Shown: positions 13,118 to 22,280 of the stretch, piece after piece | Layout: every line of letters begins with the position of its first letter | How positions within the stretch are numbered: position 1 is the stretch's first letter | From: Leptasterias polaris | Lineage: Eukaryota; Echinodermata; Asteroidea; Forcipulatida; Asteriidae | DNA: 64,000 nt | Direction: 5' to 3' | Assembly (NCBI GenBank): GCA_037783415.1 | Contig: JAZGTN010000054.1 | Coordinates: forward strand, 1,984,001-2,048,000 | The notes under the pieces: generated by a model | Seen by the model: the letters and a program-made list of their open reading frames with translations, nothing else | Told to the model about the DNA's origin: nothing | Database searches by the model: none | Program-made: the position numbers and the translations under genes

Positions 13118-13490
13118 CTAGGTAGCAAAATAGATTTTTCCTAGAAAATACGTTTTTGTTCCCTCGAACACGCCTTCTTTCCCCCGAAATACGATTTTGT
13201 TACCCAGAAATACGCGTTTGTTCCCTGAAAGATACGCATTCGTTTCCTCGAAATATGATTTTGTTCGCACAAAATATTTTTTTTTTTCGCTCAAAATATG
13301 CTTTCGTTCAATAAAAATGAATTTTTTCCACCGAAAGGAGATTTCTTTCCCTAAAAACAAGCTTTCGTTTCATCAAAATACAACTTTGAATTAGTTGCCC
13401 GAAATATACTTTCATTCGTCCGAAATATGCTTTCGTTCCCCAAAATTCCTCTTTCGTTCCGTTAAGATAGCTTTCGAAGCCTTGAAGTCC
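13118..13490 (+). repeat. Degenerate ~24-bp minisatellite
   Basis: Repeated TTCGTTCCCTCGAAATACG-like units, about 15 copies, strongly diverged. Long open frames on both strands arise from the period being near 24. AT-rich flanks (12950-13117 and 13500-14015) hold nothing else. Confidence 0.7.
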
Positions 13491-14015
13491 AATCACACAA
13501 ATTTGTTAAATTCCGTTGTGAGGGGCGACTATGAGAGGGGACGAGTTTGCTAGGGGCGAATTTGTAGTTGGTGACTTTGTACATGTTCTTTTTTTAAATT
13601 GGCGACTTTGCTAGGGGGCGAGTTGACTGGTTTCCGTGTCCGTTGTTTATACACACTTAATACACACAATTACTGTAGAACACATCGGGTTAAATGATTG
13701 GAGCGTATCAGTAACTATTTACGGTAGACATATTTATTTTTATGAGGCAAAACACACATCTTAAACAATTATTATAATAATGCAGTTTAAGATAAGTTTA
13801 CTTTATTTCTTTAGTTACTAAACTAATGAAGGAGTTAACACCCACAAAACACACCCACAGATGTCTCAAGCGCAAGCATTCAGTACATTTACAGTAACTA
13901 AAATTAGTACTACCCTCAGATAAAATGGACTCGTCTTCATGATCGTCGCTACAGCAACCGTAATGTACACTGTGTCCGTACATGAATAAATGAATATGTA
14001 CCGCCGGCGGGTTTC

Positions 14016-14151
14016 ACAAGTCGTTAATGCAATGACGAAGAGTCAGCAGCCAGCAACTTCGCGCGAGAGCAGTGATCTCGCGAGAGCATTCTTTATTAGG
14101 CTACAACACCACATGCGACTCGACTCACCGCGACCATCATTAACGACTTGT
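14016..14151 (-). mobile_element. Small MITE-like element, second copy
   Basis: Ends ACAAGTCGTTAATG and CATTAACGACTTGT enclose CTCGCGAGAG-rich DNA. Flanks such as GGCGGGTTTC and AGTCTATCTCCTATG are shared (inverted) with the 12053 copy, so the duplicated unit is larger than the inverted ends. From 14160 to 15540 nothing is recognised. Confidence 0.55.
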
Positions 14152-15539
14152 CAACAAGTCTATCTCCTATGCGGCATGGTATGATGCGTTAGCGTTAGCG
14201 TTAGTTATTTGAATCGCTGAAAACAATGTTGATAGCTTTTGAAATTTCAAAGAAAGTAATGTGTAAATCTTCTACGTTTAAACGTTAGTTTATACACATG
14301 AAATAAAGGCTACTCGGAATATAGGCCTACCATTTTCTAAATAATAAACTTTTTTGTTTAGCCAGAATTGAAAACCGATGGCATCATTATGAAGTTAGAA
14401 TTTATTTATCGAGACATAGGTATTTAAATATGTGCCAAGTGAAAAACAAAGGTGAACTTACAAAAATAATTTAGCAAATGAGTACATTATTTAGATTATT
14501 TGAAAGGGCCAAGGGTCCATTGTCATTTCATAGTCATACAGAAGAAACATTCTCCCCACTTCCCCTTCATCTTGACTACAGATCTTGAAACGAGCCTTTG
14601 AATGACTCACAAGTACAACTATTAAGTATTATGTTTTCCATTCAATGAAGTTTATTTATTTTTCGATGGATTTTTATATGCATTGAAACTCCAGAATGTG
14701 TACTACATGTAGATACACATGTATACATTTTTGGGGGTAGATAGTCACTAACTGAACTGATAGTTTAAAAGACTATCACTAACAATTCAAAAATAAATTT
14801 TGTCAAACTACGCCTGCTTGCTACCTTTTTGTGGTGCCGATAACTGAAGCAACATCATTTGTCATGATTATGATAAGGGCATAAGAACCTACAGTTTACA
14901 CGCTATGCAATTTATGTTGAATTTGTTTTGCTGTTCACATTGTATTTCTTTGAAGTATTCAACAGGATTTAAAAGTAAAATCTTGTAAAAACCGGTGTTG
15001 ATTAGAGTCAAATTTATGTTGATCTTTTTCCGATCACATTTTCTCAGTTATCAAAATTTATTAAAATCACCAAAAGAGTTCAGCAAAATACACTCGTTTT
15101 AGTTGATATTTACCACCAAGCCAACAAAAGGCTAACACGAAGGATATATGCACTGAGCAATTCATTGGACTACCGTCGAACGACGTACATTTCTGAGTCT
15201 GTTGCATTATAAAAAGCGCAGTACGTTAACAAACGACCATTAACACGGTATAGCGCCACCAGTGGATATGACATCAACAATCCGTTTCACGTTATGTGGA
15301 TGTATACACTGTCTTCGTGGCGCGGAATGTGTGCTAGTGTATCGTGTATACACAGGTTACATGCAGGACCCTGTGCACGACCTTATGAACAGGCCGGAAG
15401 TGGAGCAGCCAGCCGCGTGGTGTACTGGAATGCAACAGACAGCTACCGTGCCACTGGGTTAGATACGGTTATACGTGTCTCAGTAGAAGATCTTTTCACA
15501 TGCTTTTAATGCGGGTCAATATATAGGCCTACGTTGCCT

Positions 15540-16170
15540 TTAACACCTGATTTCGACCAGAAAGTAAGGTCAAACTTATCATCTCTGTTTAAAAGTTTGA
15601 GAAGGCACAAGATCCTACAACCTGGTGTAAAAATTTCGATTTAAGTACGAGAAGTTCTTTAGATATAAATTATTGAAATTTCAACTTCCGTTTTGGACCG
15701 GAAGTCAAGGTAAAATTGGGTCACTCTTTGTGAATTGTTTGTTGGGTTTTCTAAGACCTGTCCGATGATGCATAGAATGTACAAATCCATTCAGCAGTTT
15801 TCGAGTTATGATTTTTTGAAATATTAAACTTTGATTTACTGTATTTCGACACCTGATGACGTCATCATGACGTCACTCCAGCGGTGTCTTCTACAAGTAA
15901 CGATCTAACTATATGTGAAGTTTGAAGCTTGTGTGAGCTTCGGAAGTGTGCGGTTTTTTGCGGACAATCGCGGGGATAAGCAGAAGAAGTATTTTTTTTT
16001 AAACGTACAAAAACAAGAGGTGTTCCGGGCGGATTGCCCGAACATCTAAAAAAAAAAAAAGAACAAAAACAAGAGGTGTTCCGGGCGGAGTGCCCGAACG
16101 AACACCTAAAAAAAAACGGAACAAAAACAAGAGGTGTTCCGGGCGGAGTGCCCGAACGAACACCTAAAAG
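15540..16170 (+). repeat. Dispersed CRE/ETS-rich repeat family, cluster 2, with three terminal hairpins
   Basis: Shares CTGATGACGTCATCATGACG (15852), ACTTCCG ... CCGGAAGTC and the GCGGACAATCGCGGGGATAA tail. The final part repeats a unit of about 55 bp three times (16010-16170): AAAAACAAGAGGTGTTCCGG, GCGGAGTGCCCGAA, then ACACCTAAAA. Each unit is able to fold. Confidence 0.75.
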
Positions 16171-16261
16171 ATTATTCACCATCACCATCAGATTATTTTC
16201 AAAAAATAATATTCTTGAAAAATAACGGTAGTTTGATTATTTATAAAGGTTTTTGTTATAA

Positions 16262-16400
16262 CTGGTCAACCACAGACGACACATATCAAAGGTAAGAGGC
16301 AACGCTCCATGGCAACACTGTTGCTAGGAAGGGCTTGAATCATTCCAATACCAAGGCACACGGTCTGTCCCCAGCCAGATTAAATGTCAATTCATGGAAA
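16262..16400 (-). repeat. Inverted duplicate of the X-box-containing segment at 20540-20695
   Basis: Read on minus, TGGAATGATTCAAGC, CTTCCTAGCAACAG, TGTTGCCATGGAGC and CCTTTGATATGTGT match 20625-20690. Similarity continues to ATTTAATCTGGCT. No start exon comparable to 20744 follows in this copy. A shorter relative, GGCAACAGTGTTGCCATG, is at 1933-1950. From 16400 to 16740 nothing else is seen. Confidence 0.65.
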
Positions 16401-16739
16401 GTGAGACACATAAAAGACGACCCTTTTTTTAAGAAAAGCTTCTTCCATAGTATTCCAGTGGCACCACCAAGGAAACGTTGTAACAATGGAGCTGTCAATC
16501 ACCCTGAGGCTAGGGCGAATACTTTTTTTAGTCACGATAAATTGATTAAACACAGTCCCTAGGGTGTCCTTGGCCTTGCATGCTTTTTCCCCCATCTTTT
16601 TGTAAATTGTTATGCTAAGTGCTCCAAAATAAAGAGACAATTTTGCTTTAAGATAATTCTTCATATTAACTACATGTACATTATTGGGGATCTGGAAGTG
16701 TCCCAACTTGTTGAGGTGCTGAGATACATTTTGTAGTTA

Positions 16740-16985
16740 TCGAAGGATGACACCTAAAACGTAAAATGACATCCCAAGATAATTTATCCGGAATGTCGTT
16801 TTTCTAAGATAATTTGTTTCCTTACATGACGACATCCCGAAAGTAGGGTCGTCTTCCAGATATATTTTATACTGGGATGACGACATTCTGAAAGTATGAT
16901 GTCGTCTTCCAGAGAAAATTTATCCCTAGAAAGTCGACAGCCTAAAAGTAGAATGTTGTCTTCTTGATATATTTTATCTAAGGAT
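16740..16985 (+). repeat. Imperfect ~60-bp tandem repeat with GACGACAT/ATGTCGTC dyads
   Basis: About four copies of a unit such as GATGACGACATTCTGAAAG followed by ATGTCGTCTTCCAGA and an AT-rich stretch. Each unit can form a small hairpin. It truncates the gene fragment at 16978-17741. Confidence 0.6.
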
Positions 16986-17741
16986 GATGGCGTTCTCCAT
17001 GGATCAGCAAAACGTGCATACTGACTGGCATTTTGTACCAAGGATACAGGTCAATATACAGTTTTGCAGTATCCAAACAGTAGGATCCAAATTTGTTGTG
17101 ATCTATGGGTAGTCCTGAAGATAAAGCGATTAGAATGATATGGAATTTATGAATGAGTTTCTCGTCAAGACCACAGATGGTGGAGAATTTCTTTCCATCA
17201 TTGAAGGCTCTTCGTGCAGTATTTCCGTCATTTGAAGTACCATATCCTGGCTTTGGTTGATCAACTTTCAACCCAAGTTCTGATCGAAATTGTTCTTGGA
17301 TTGGTTTTTTTTCTTCCTTGCTCACTTTCCTGTAGAGTTTGAGCCTTTCGTTGTTTCGATCGCTTGGAAAGTGAAGTCCAGTCTTTGCTTGGTCGACCTG
17401 CCGATGTTCCTGACCCTGATGCTCCTTGTTCCTTTTAATTCAGACAGCCAGTGATCAACTTCCACTGGGAACGATAATTCAGCTTGTAACCATTCTGTAT
17501 GTTTCCTCTCGAACTGAGATTTGTTGCGGCTGCAAGCTTTCCATTTTCTCTTAAGTTTATAAAGAAATTCGCACAGGGTTGCTTTCATCTTCTCTTGAAT
17601 TTCCTTTGGAATTTCTGATCGTTTTATATCATGATGTGTTGAGAAAAATTCCATGCAAATTTCAAGTGAAACTTCAGCATTTGAAAGATCTCCCGAAGAC
17701 CTGACAGCTTCGATCAACAGCTTTCTAGGTAAAGATGCCAT
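16978..17741 (-). pseudogene. Fragment of an uncharacterised invertebrate gene, frameshifted
   Basis: An open frame begins MASLPRKLLIEAVRSSGD at 17741 and contains a Lys/Trp-rich segment (YKLKRKWKACSRN, HTEWLQAEL). It stops at 17322. The sensible continuation is in another frame from about 17360 (RLKLYRKVSKEEKKP), so a 1-base frameshift is likely there. The second block ends with GLPIDHNKFGSYCLDTAKLY, then LYPWYKMPVSMHVLLIHG. The layout TA(R)..ID..KF..Y..T..LY..YPWY.MP..VH..LIHG recalls unnamed, multi-copy genes of cnidarians and echinoderms. The product is about 250 residues before a degenerate tandem repeat at 16740-16985 cuts it off. Function unknown. Confidence 0.5.
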
Positions 17742-17749
17742 TGTACTGA

Positions 17750-18840
17750 ACTAATAATGATGAAATTAAAACTGGTCTCGATATTATGTATACTCAACTG
17801 ATGACGACTGAGAACTAACCAAGCTTTTTCGAGGTTTGGATTATATAAGGTTAATAAAAACACGTATTTATCTCATCCCTGGGCCACTCCACATCAACAG
17901 TCACTGGCAGTTAATGTGTTTGATTTTGAACAGACATTCCACCTTAAAACAACTCTTAAGTAAATGATGACGGATTGTGCTTAATAGCTTTTCTGCTGAG
18001 GTACAAATCTCATGGGAATACAATCTGTCAGAAGTCCTTAGGGGCTGTTTGATTTTGAACAGATATTAAACAAAGTCCAACAAGACCAGTCCTTTAAGTT
18101 GTACTGTTGACATGTATATGGTTTTCTCTCCACTGTAAAACAACTTGAAGTAAATGATGGTCAAGTCTTTACAAAGAGAGTCTTATCTTTCTTTGATGCT
18201 GAAGTATTACAACCTGACACATGCACGAGTCACAGGGTGGTCATGGTGGTTGAGTCAAAACAGTCGTTTTGCGTATAGGGGTCTACCACTTCAAAATGAA
18301 TTATCTTAAGTCGCAAAAAGTCGCACCCAATTTGGATTTTAAACTGTTGCTGAAGGTTCAGGCTTCTAGAAAAAGTGAGAATTAAAGGGGCAATCAGCGG
18401 AACTATATTTTTTCTTTGCCTCTTAAGAAAGAAAATTACTTTAAAAAGGTATTTTATGTGGTGTTTTAGGCTTTTTCAAACAGTAAACAGAAATCAAACT
18501 GATTATAAATTTAATTTTCATAAAATATAGACTGTAAACAACTAACGACACGGTTTTCATGGCGTTATCTTCTATGAAATGCTCAGAGCAGCAAGTTGAA
18601 ATACTCGTTAATCTTAACGATTTACGTCACATATTTTACAATTTTGTGACTATACAAGAGTTTAACCCGTATTTTAAAGTGATTTTGTCATTAATTCTTT
18701 AATATAATATGCCTCTGGACCACTGGGAACATTAAACAAAATAGGAGTATTGATTTTTGAAACAATCATTATTTGCCTATTTTGGCGCAGTTTGACCTTG
18801 AACTGGCCCACTGTGCGACGGTCTCTTCGTCTTGATTTGA
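17750..18840. other. No recognisable feature
   Basis: AT-rich sequence with short repeated phrases (GTTTGATTTTGAACAGA twice, CAACTTGAAGTAAATGATG twice). It may be the promoter side of the gene fragment to the left. No supported gene. Confidence 0.5.
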
Positions 18841-20095
18841 TATAGATTTTCAAAGATTAAAATTGTTAATGTTTAAAAACCTTGTAATTTGACACCTGAT
18901 GATCCGTCATCATGATGTCATAACTACTTAATGGAGGTTTGATCAAGGTCCTAATATGGTCTAAGAAAGCAGACACTATCAAGATCCTAACATTGATTGT
19001 TAACGAGGTTTGCATGGACGACTGTTTAGAGACTAACAAAATCAGGTTGCGCGAACCTTGAACGGAGACTAGACTACAAGCGTGTTTGATGGACTTTGAA
19101 CCTTGCAGTTGATTCAATGCAGCAGCCGGTCACCGTTTAGATCGCGTATTGTGTGTGTTCTCAGTGAAGTTATTTTCCCGCGGTTTGACAGCGGATCAAT
19201 GATACCCAATTTCAACCATACAGTAAGTGAAGTTCAAAAAGGTAACATCTCTGTGGAAAAGTTTGAGAAGGCTTAAGGACCTACACAATCTGATATAAAC
19301 ATTGTCCGTAGTGTGGGTGTAAATAGTAGGCCCCCCATGAATATTTCTTAAAGTATGAATTTTGAAATTTTCAACTTCCGGTTTGAACAGGAAGTCGAGA
19401 ACAATCGGCATAAGACTCTTTGTAGTATTTGCTACATTTTTCAAGACCTCTCCGATGATGTATAGATTGTTATACATGTACTTATAATAGCTCATGTACT
19501 TCTTGAGTTATGAATTTTTAAAGTATTAAACTTTGATTTACTGTATTTCAACACCTGATGACGTCATCATGACGTCACAACTACTTGATGGAGGTTTTAT
19601 CAAGGTCCTAACATGGTGTAAATTTGAAGTTGATCTGATAAACAGAAATCAATATTTTTGCCGTTGTTTTTTTGAAGAATTACACCAAGGCAAACTTTGA
19701 CCTTCCGGTACGACCGGAAGTAAAGGTCATGTGAATTTGGCGTTAACTTTTCAAATGTTGCCCGGCTTGATATATCATAATGCATAAATATGAATACTGT
19801 AGCTTTAATATTCAGAGACATACATGTACATGTACATGTACAGGCATTGGAATATGGTCACTTTTTGAACTTAAATGGCTGGTAACTTGACACCCGATGA
19901 CGTAATTGTGACGTCACAACTTACTCAGCTTCTGCTACATGTAGTTATGTTCTAACTTCACATGAAGTTTCAAGTTGATCAAAGGTTTGAAAGTATGCGT
20001 TTGCGTGCGAACAAAACCGCAAAACAAAGAAGAAGAAAAAAAACCGAACAATAACAAAGAGTTGTTCGGGCGTAAGGCCCGAACACCTAATGTGA
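18840..20095 (+). repeat. Dispersed CRE/ETS-rich repeat family, cluster 3
   Basis: At least two units: 18870-19560 and 19550-20095. They contain TGATGACGTCATCATGACGT (19557), ACTTCCGGTTTGAACAGGAAG and CTTCCGGTACGACCGGAAG. The tail AGAAGAAGAAAA precedes the hairpin GTTGTTCGGGC ... GCCCGAACACCTAA (20060-20091). A TACATG run is at 19821-19843. Confidence 0.75.
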
Positions 20096-20297
20096 ATAAA
20101 TAAATTATTTAAAAACCAAAACAACAATTATTTTCGTTATTGGACTTCAAACTCACATTTATTTCCATACTTCATACTTCTATTTTTAAAAACAGTTTTA
20201 AACTACAAGCCATTGGCTAGGTAGTCTATACGTGCACTGTAATTGTGCAAAGTACATTGTACAAATAAAATGATGCACTGAGTGTAACGTAACAAAC

Positions 20298-20331
20298 TAT
20301 GGGTGGATGTTGTATACAACATCCACCCATA
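20298..20331. repeat. Perfect 34-bp palindrome
   Basis: TATGGGTGGATGTTGTA and its exact reverse complement lie back to back with no spacer. The surroundings (20100-20540) contain no gene. Confidence 0.9.
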
Positions 20332-20619
20332 ACACACACCTAGTTGAAATCCTTGCTTAATAAAATTGTATACCTAGTTTTTGCAATAGGCCCGATGCCA
20401 TGCCAAAGTTGCACGGCCTGATTTAACCTAATTTCGCATATGACATAGAATACAATGTACGTTACACATCCAAAATTGCATACAGCCGATGGACAACAGT
20501 TCATTTTTTAGATTTTAAAGATTTGTTGTCTTTTAAGTGTCAGACTTTCCAGCAATTGGAATTTAATCTGGCTTGGAGGTGCATTGGGGGGGGGGGGGGA
20601 GCAGACCATGTGCATTGGC

Positions 20620-20743
20620 ATTGGAATGATTCAAGCGCTTCCTAGCAACAGTGTTGCCATGGAGCATTGCCGCTAACCTTTGATATGTGTGGCAAGTGTG
20701 GCTGGCTCATGGACTACTTGTCTTCCAGTACAAAAAAAATATC
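20620..20743 (+). promoter_or_regulatory. Candidate promoter with RFX/X-box-like palindrome
   Basis: The stretch 20645-20672 reads CTTCCTAGCAACAGTG followed by TTGCCATGGAGC. The two arms resemble the RFX half sites CTAGCAAC and GTTGCCATGG. It lies just upstream of the ATG at 20744. X-boxes are established targets of RFX factors in ciliary genes; their role here is inferred. The segment is part of an inverted duplication with 16262-16400. Confidence 0.4.
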
Positions 20744-20787
20744 ATGGAGGCCTACGGAGACCCATGGCTCGGGAGAGGGCACAACAG
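20744..20787 (+). CDS. Unnamed small gene, candidate coding exon 1
   Basis: An ATG in a good context (A at -3, G at +4) opens MEAYGDPWLGRGHN and stops after two bases of the next codon at a canonical donor (CAACAG then GTAAGT). The phase fits the exon at 28021 exactly. About 50-100 bp upstream, at 20645-20672, is an RFX/X-box-like palindrome (CTAGCAAC then GTTGCCATGG), typical of promoters of ciliary genes. I do not recognise the protein. Its small size, basic charge and wealth of Tyr, His and Pro across exons recall microtubule inner proteins of cilia. This is inference, not homology. The DIRS retrotransposon sits in the following 7.2-kb intron. Confidence 0.55.
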
Positions 20788-20789
20788 GT

Positions 20790-21745
20790 AAGTTTTAATC
20801 AATAAATAATGTATTATAAATAGGTTAACAGATCCCATTAGCCGTTGGATTTGGGAGAACCCAAATTTGTGTTTGTCTATTATTAAAAATAAGATTATTT
20901 ATTTATTCAAAGCTATATTTTTTATTTTCCTTACATGGGGCCGAATTATACTTGATTCCTTTTATTTATTTTAATAAATTTCCTTTCTCTTGTGTATTTT
21001 TGTTTATCATCAGGGTTTTGCTTTTTCGATTGTAAATTATTTCTTAGCATTTCAATAACTCAATATTGTTGGGTTTTTTACTTCACAGATGGATATTTTG
21101 CCCATAACCAACAGTTTGGACTGCTGATATTTGATAATGAAGCTGAAGTATTAGCCAAACTTTATATTATTTTCTTTAAATGAAGTCCCATAATTAAGCC
21201 ATTTGTTACATTTTTGTGCAAACTTGTCTCTATCTCTTTTTTCCCCCTTATTGCGCACAACTTTTTTTTTTTTTTTGGGGCGGATTTTTTCTTCTCTAAA
21301 TTTTACAGACTTTTTCTTTTTTTAGGGGGGCCCCCTCCCTTGGTTAAAGGTCTGGAAAATGATGTGTGTTCCACCAATCAAACTACATGTACATGGATCT
21401 CTGTGTGGTAGAATTTAAATTGTCCCGGAAAATAATTACTCAGTAAAATCTGGCTTTGCTTCGTGAAATGGATTTGTCCCGATGTCCCCTCGTGATGATT
21501 ACAATGTATGCGACAGTGCACTCATGCATCTAATGTTTGTATAAAATATTCAATAGTACTAAGTTGGTACTAAAAGCAGGGGTGTGTTACTATAGTTTGC
21601 TATTCAATATTGTCATTTTGAAATGGATTGTGTGTCATCTTGTCGGCATTTTTGTTTCGTTTTCATTCGTAGATCCAACATGTTGCAACCCATGGCCCTC
21701 ATAATTATAGTAGTCTTTTATTCAGGAGTTGCCATGACAAAATCC
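20790..21745 (+). other. Intron 1 of the unnamed gene, left of DIRS
   Basis: AT-rich intronic DNA with T-runs (21260-21275), a G-poor stretch and a long poly-C tract just before the DIRS element. No supported gene. Confidence 0.5.
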
Positions 21746-21775
21746 CCCCCCCCCCCCCCACAGTAGTGTGGTTGA

Positions 21776-21926
21776 GTCTACGAGCGAATACTTACCTGTA
21801 GAGCTCAATACTATTTTTGCATATTTCCCTATACCGGCAGGTAATACCGCTAAGATTTAACATAGCGCCCTCTATTGGCCTACCCATAGTGCCCCGTGGT
21901 ATACCGCGGGATCCTCCTCTTTTCTC
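21776..21926 (+). repeat. DIRS inverted terminal repeat, 3' end of element
   Basis: This roughly 151-bp arm is the near-perfect reverse complement of 27532-27683. Only the outermost 6-8 bases differ between the arms, as in DIRS elements whose two ends have unequal tips. The arm includes a CTCF-like core at 21864-21878 (minus) and an outward-pointing splice-donor consensus at 21788-21798 (minus). The end of the element extends outwards to about 21761 (CACAGTAGTGTGGTTGA), since this stretch is also mirrored in the internal complementary region. Confidence 0.92.
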
Positions 21927-21982
21927 AGGCACCACCCAAGGCACCCTGAGACATCGAGGTTAGTGGGGACGGCGGGAGGGAT

Positions 21983-22087
21983 GCTCTACAGGTAAGTATT
22001 CGCTCGTAGACCCCAACCACACTACTGTGGGAGGGAGTCTACTTCACTCATACTTACCTGTAGAGCTCAATACTATTTTTGCATAGA
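21983..22087 (+). repeat. DIRS internal complementary region (circle-junction copy)
   Basis: The left half (21983-22016) is the reverse complement of the left outer end (CACAGTAGTGTGG ... TGTAGAGC). The right half (22037-22087) repeats the tip of the 5' inverted repeat and reads GTCTACTTCACTCATACTTA and onwards. The two tips are thus fused around a GGGAGG joint. In the DIRS replication model this region templates joining of the two ends into a circle. Confidence 0.88.
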
Positions 22088-22280
22088 TTCGCACCGAGTA
22101 CTGGCGGTGGGTGTGCGAGATGTCAGGGTAATATAAATGGCGCCCCTGAACGCCTGACTATGGAATCGAACCCGACGGCGCATACGTGCCAACGACGGGA
22201 GCGAAATCTGCCGTCATGTTTTTCATTAAAACAAAAACACAGAATCAATGATCAGAGAACAATAAAAAATGGAGACTCAC

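Noticed and set aside
21770..21800. A U1 snRNA gene suggested by ATACTTACCTG
   Set aside because: Only the first 11 bases match; the rest of U1 is absent. The motif is better read as a splice donor on the other strand.
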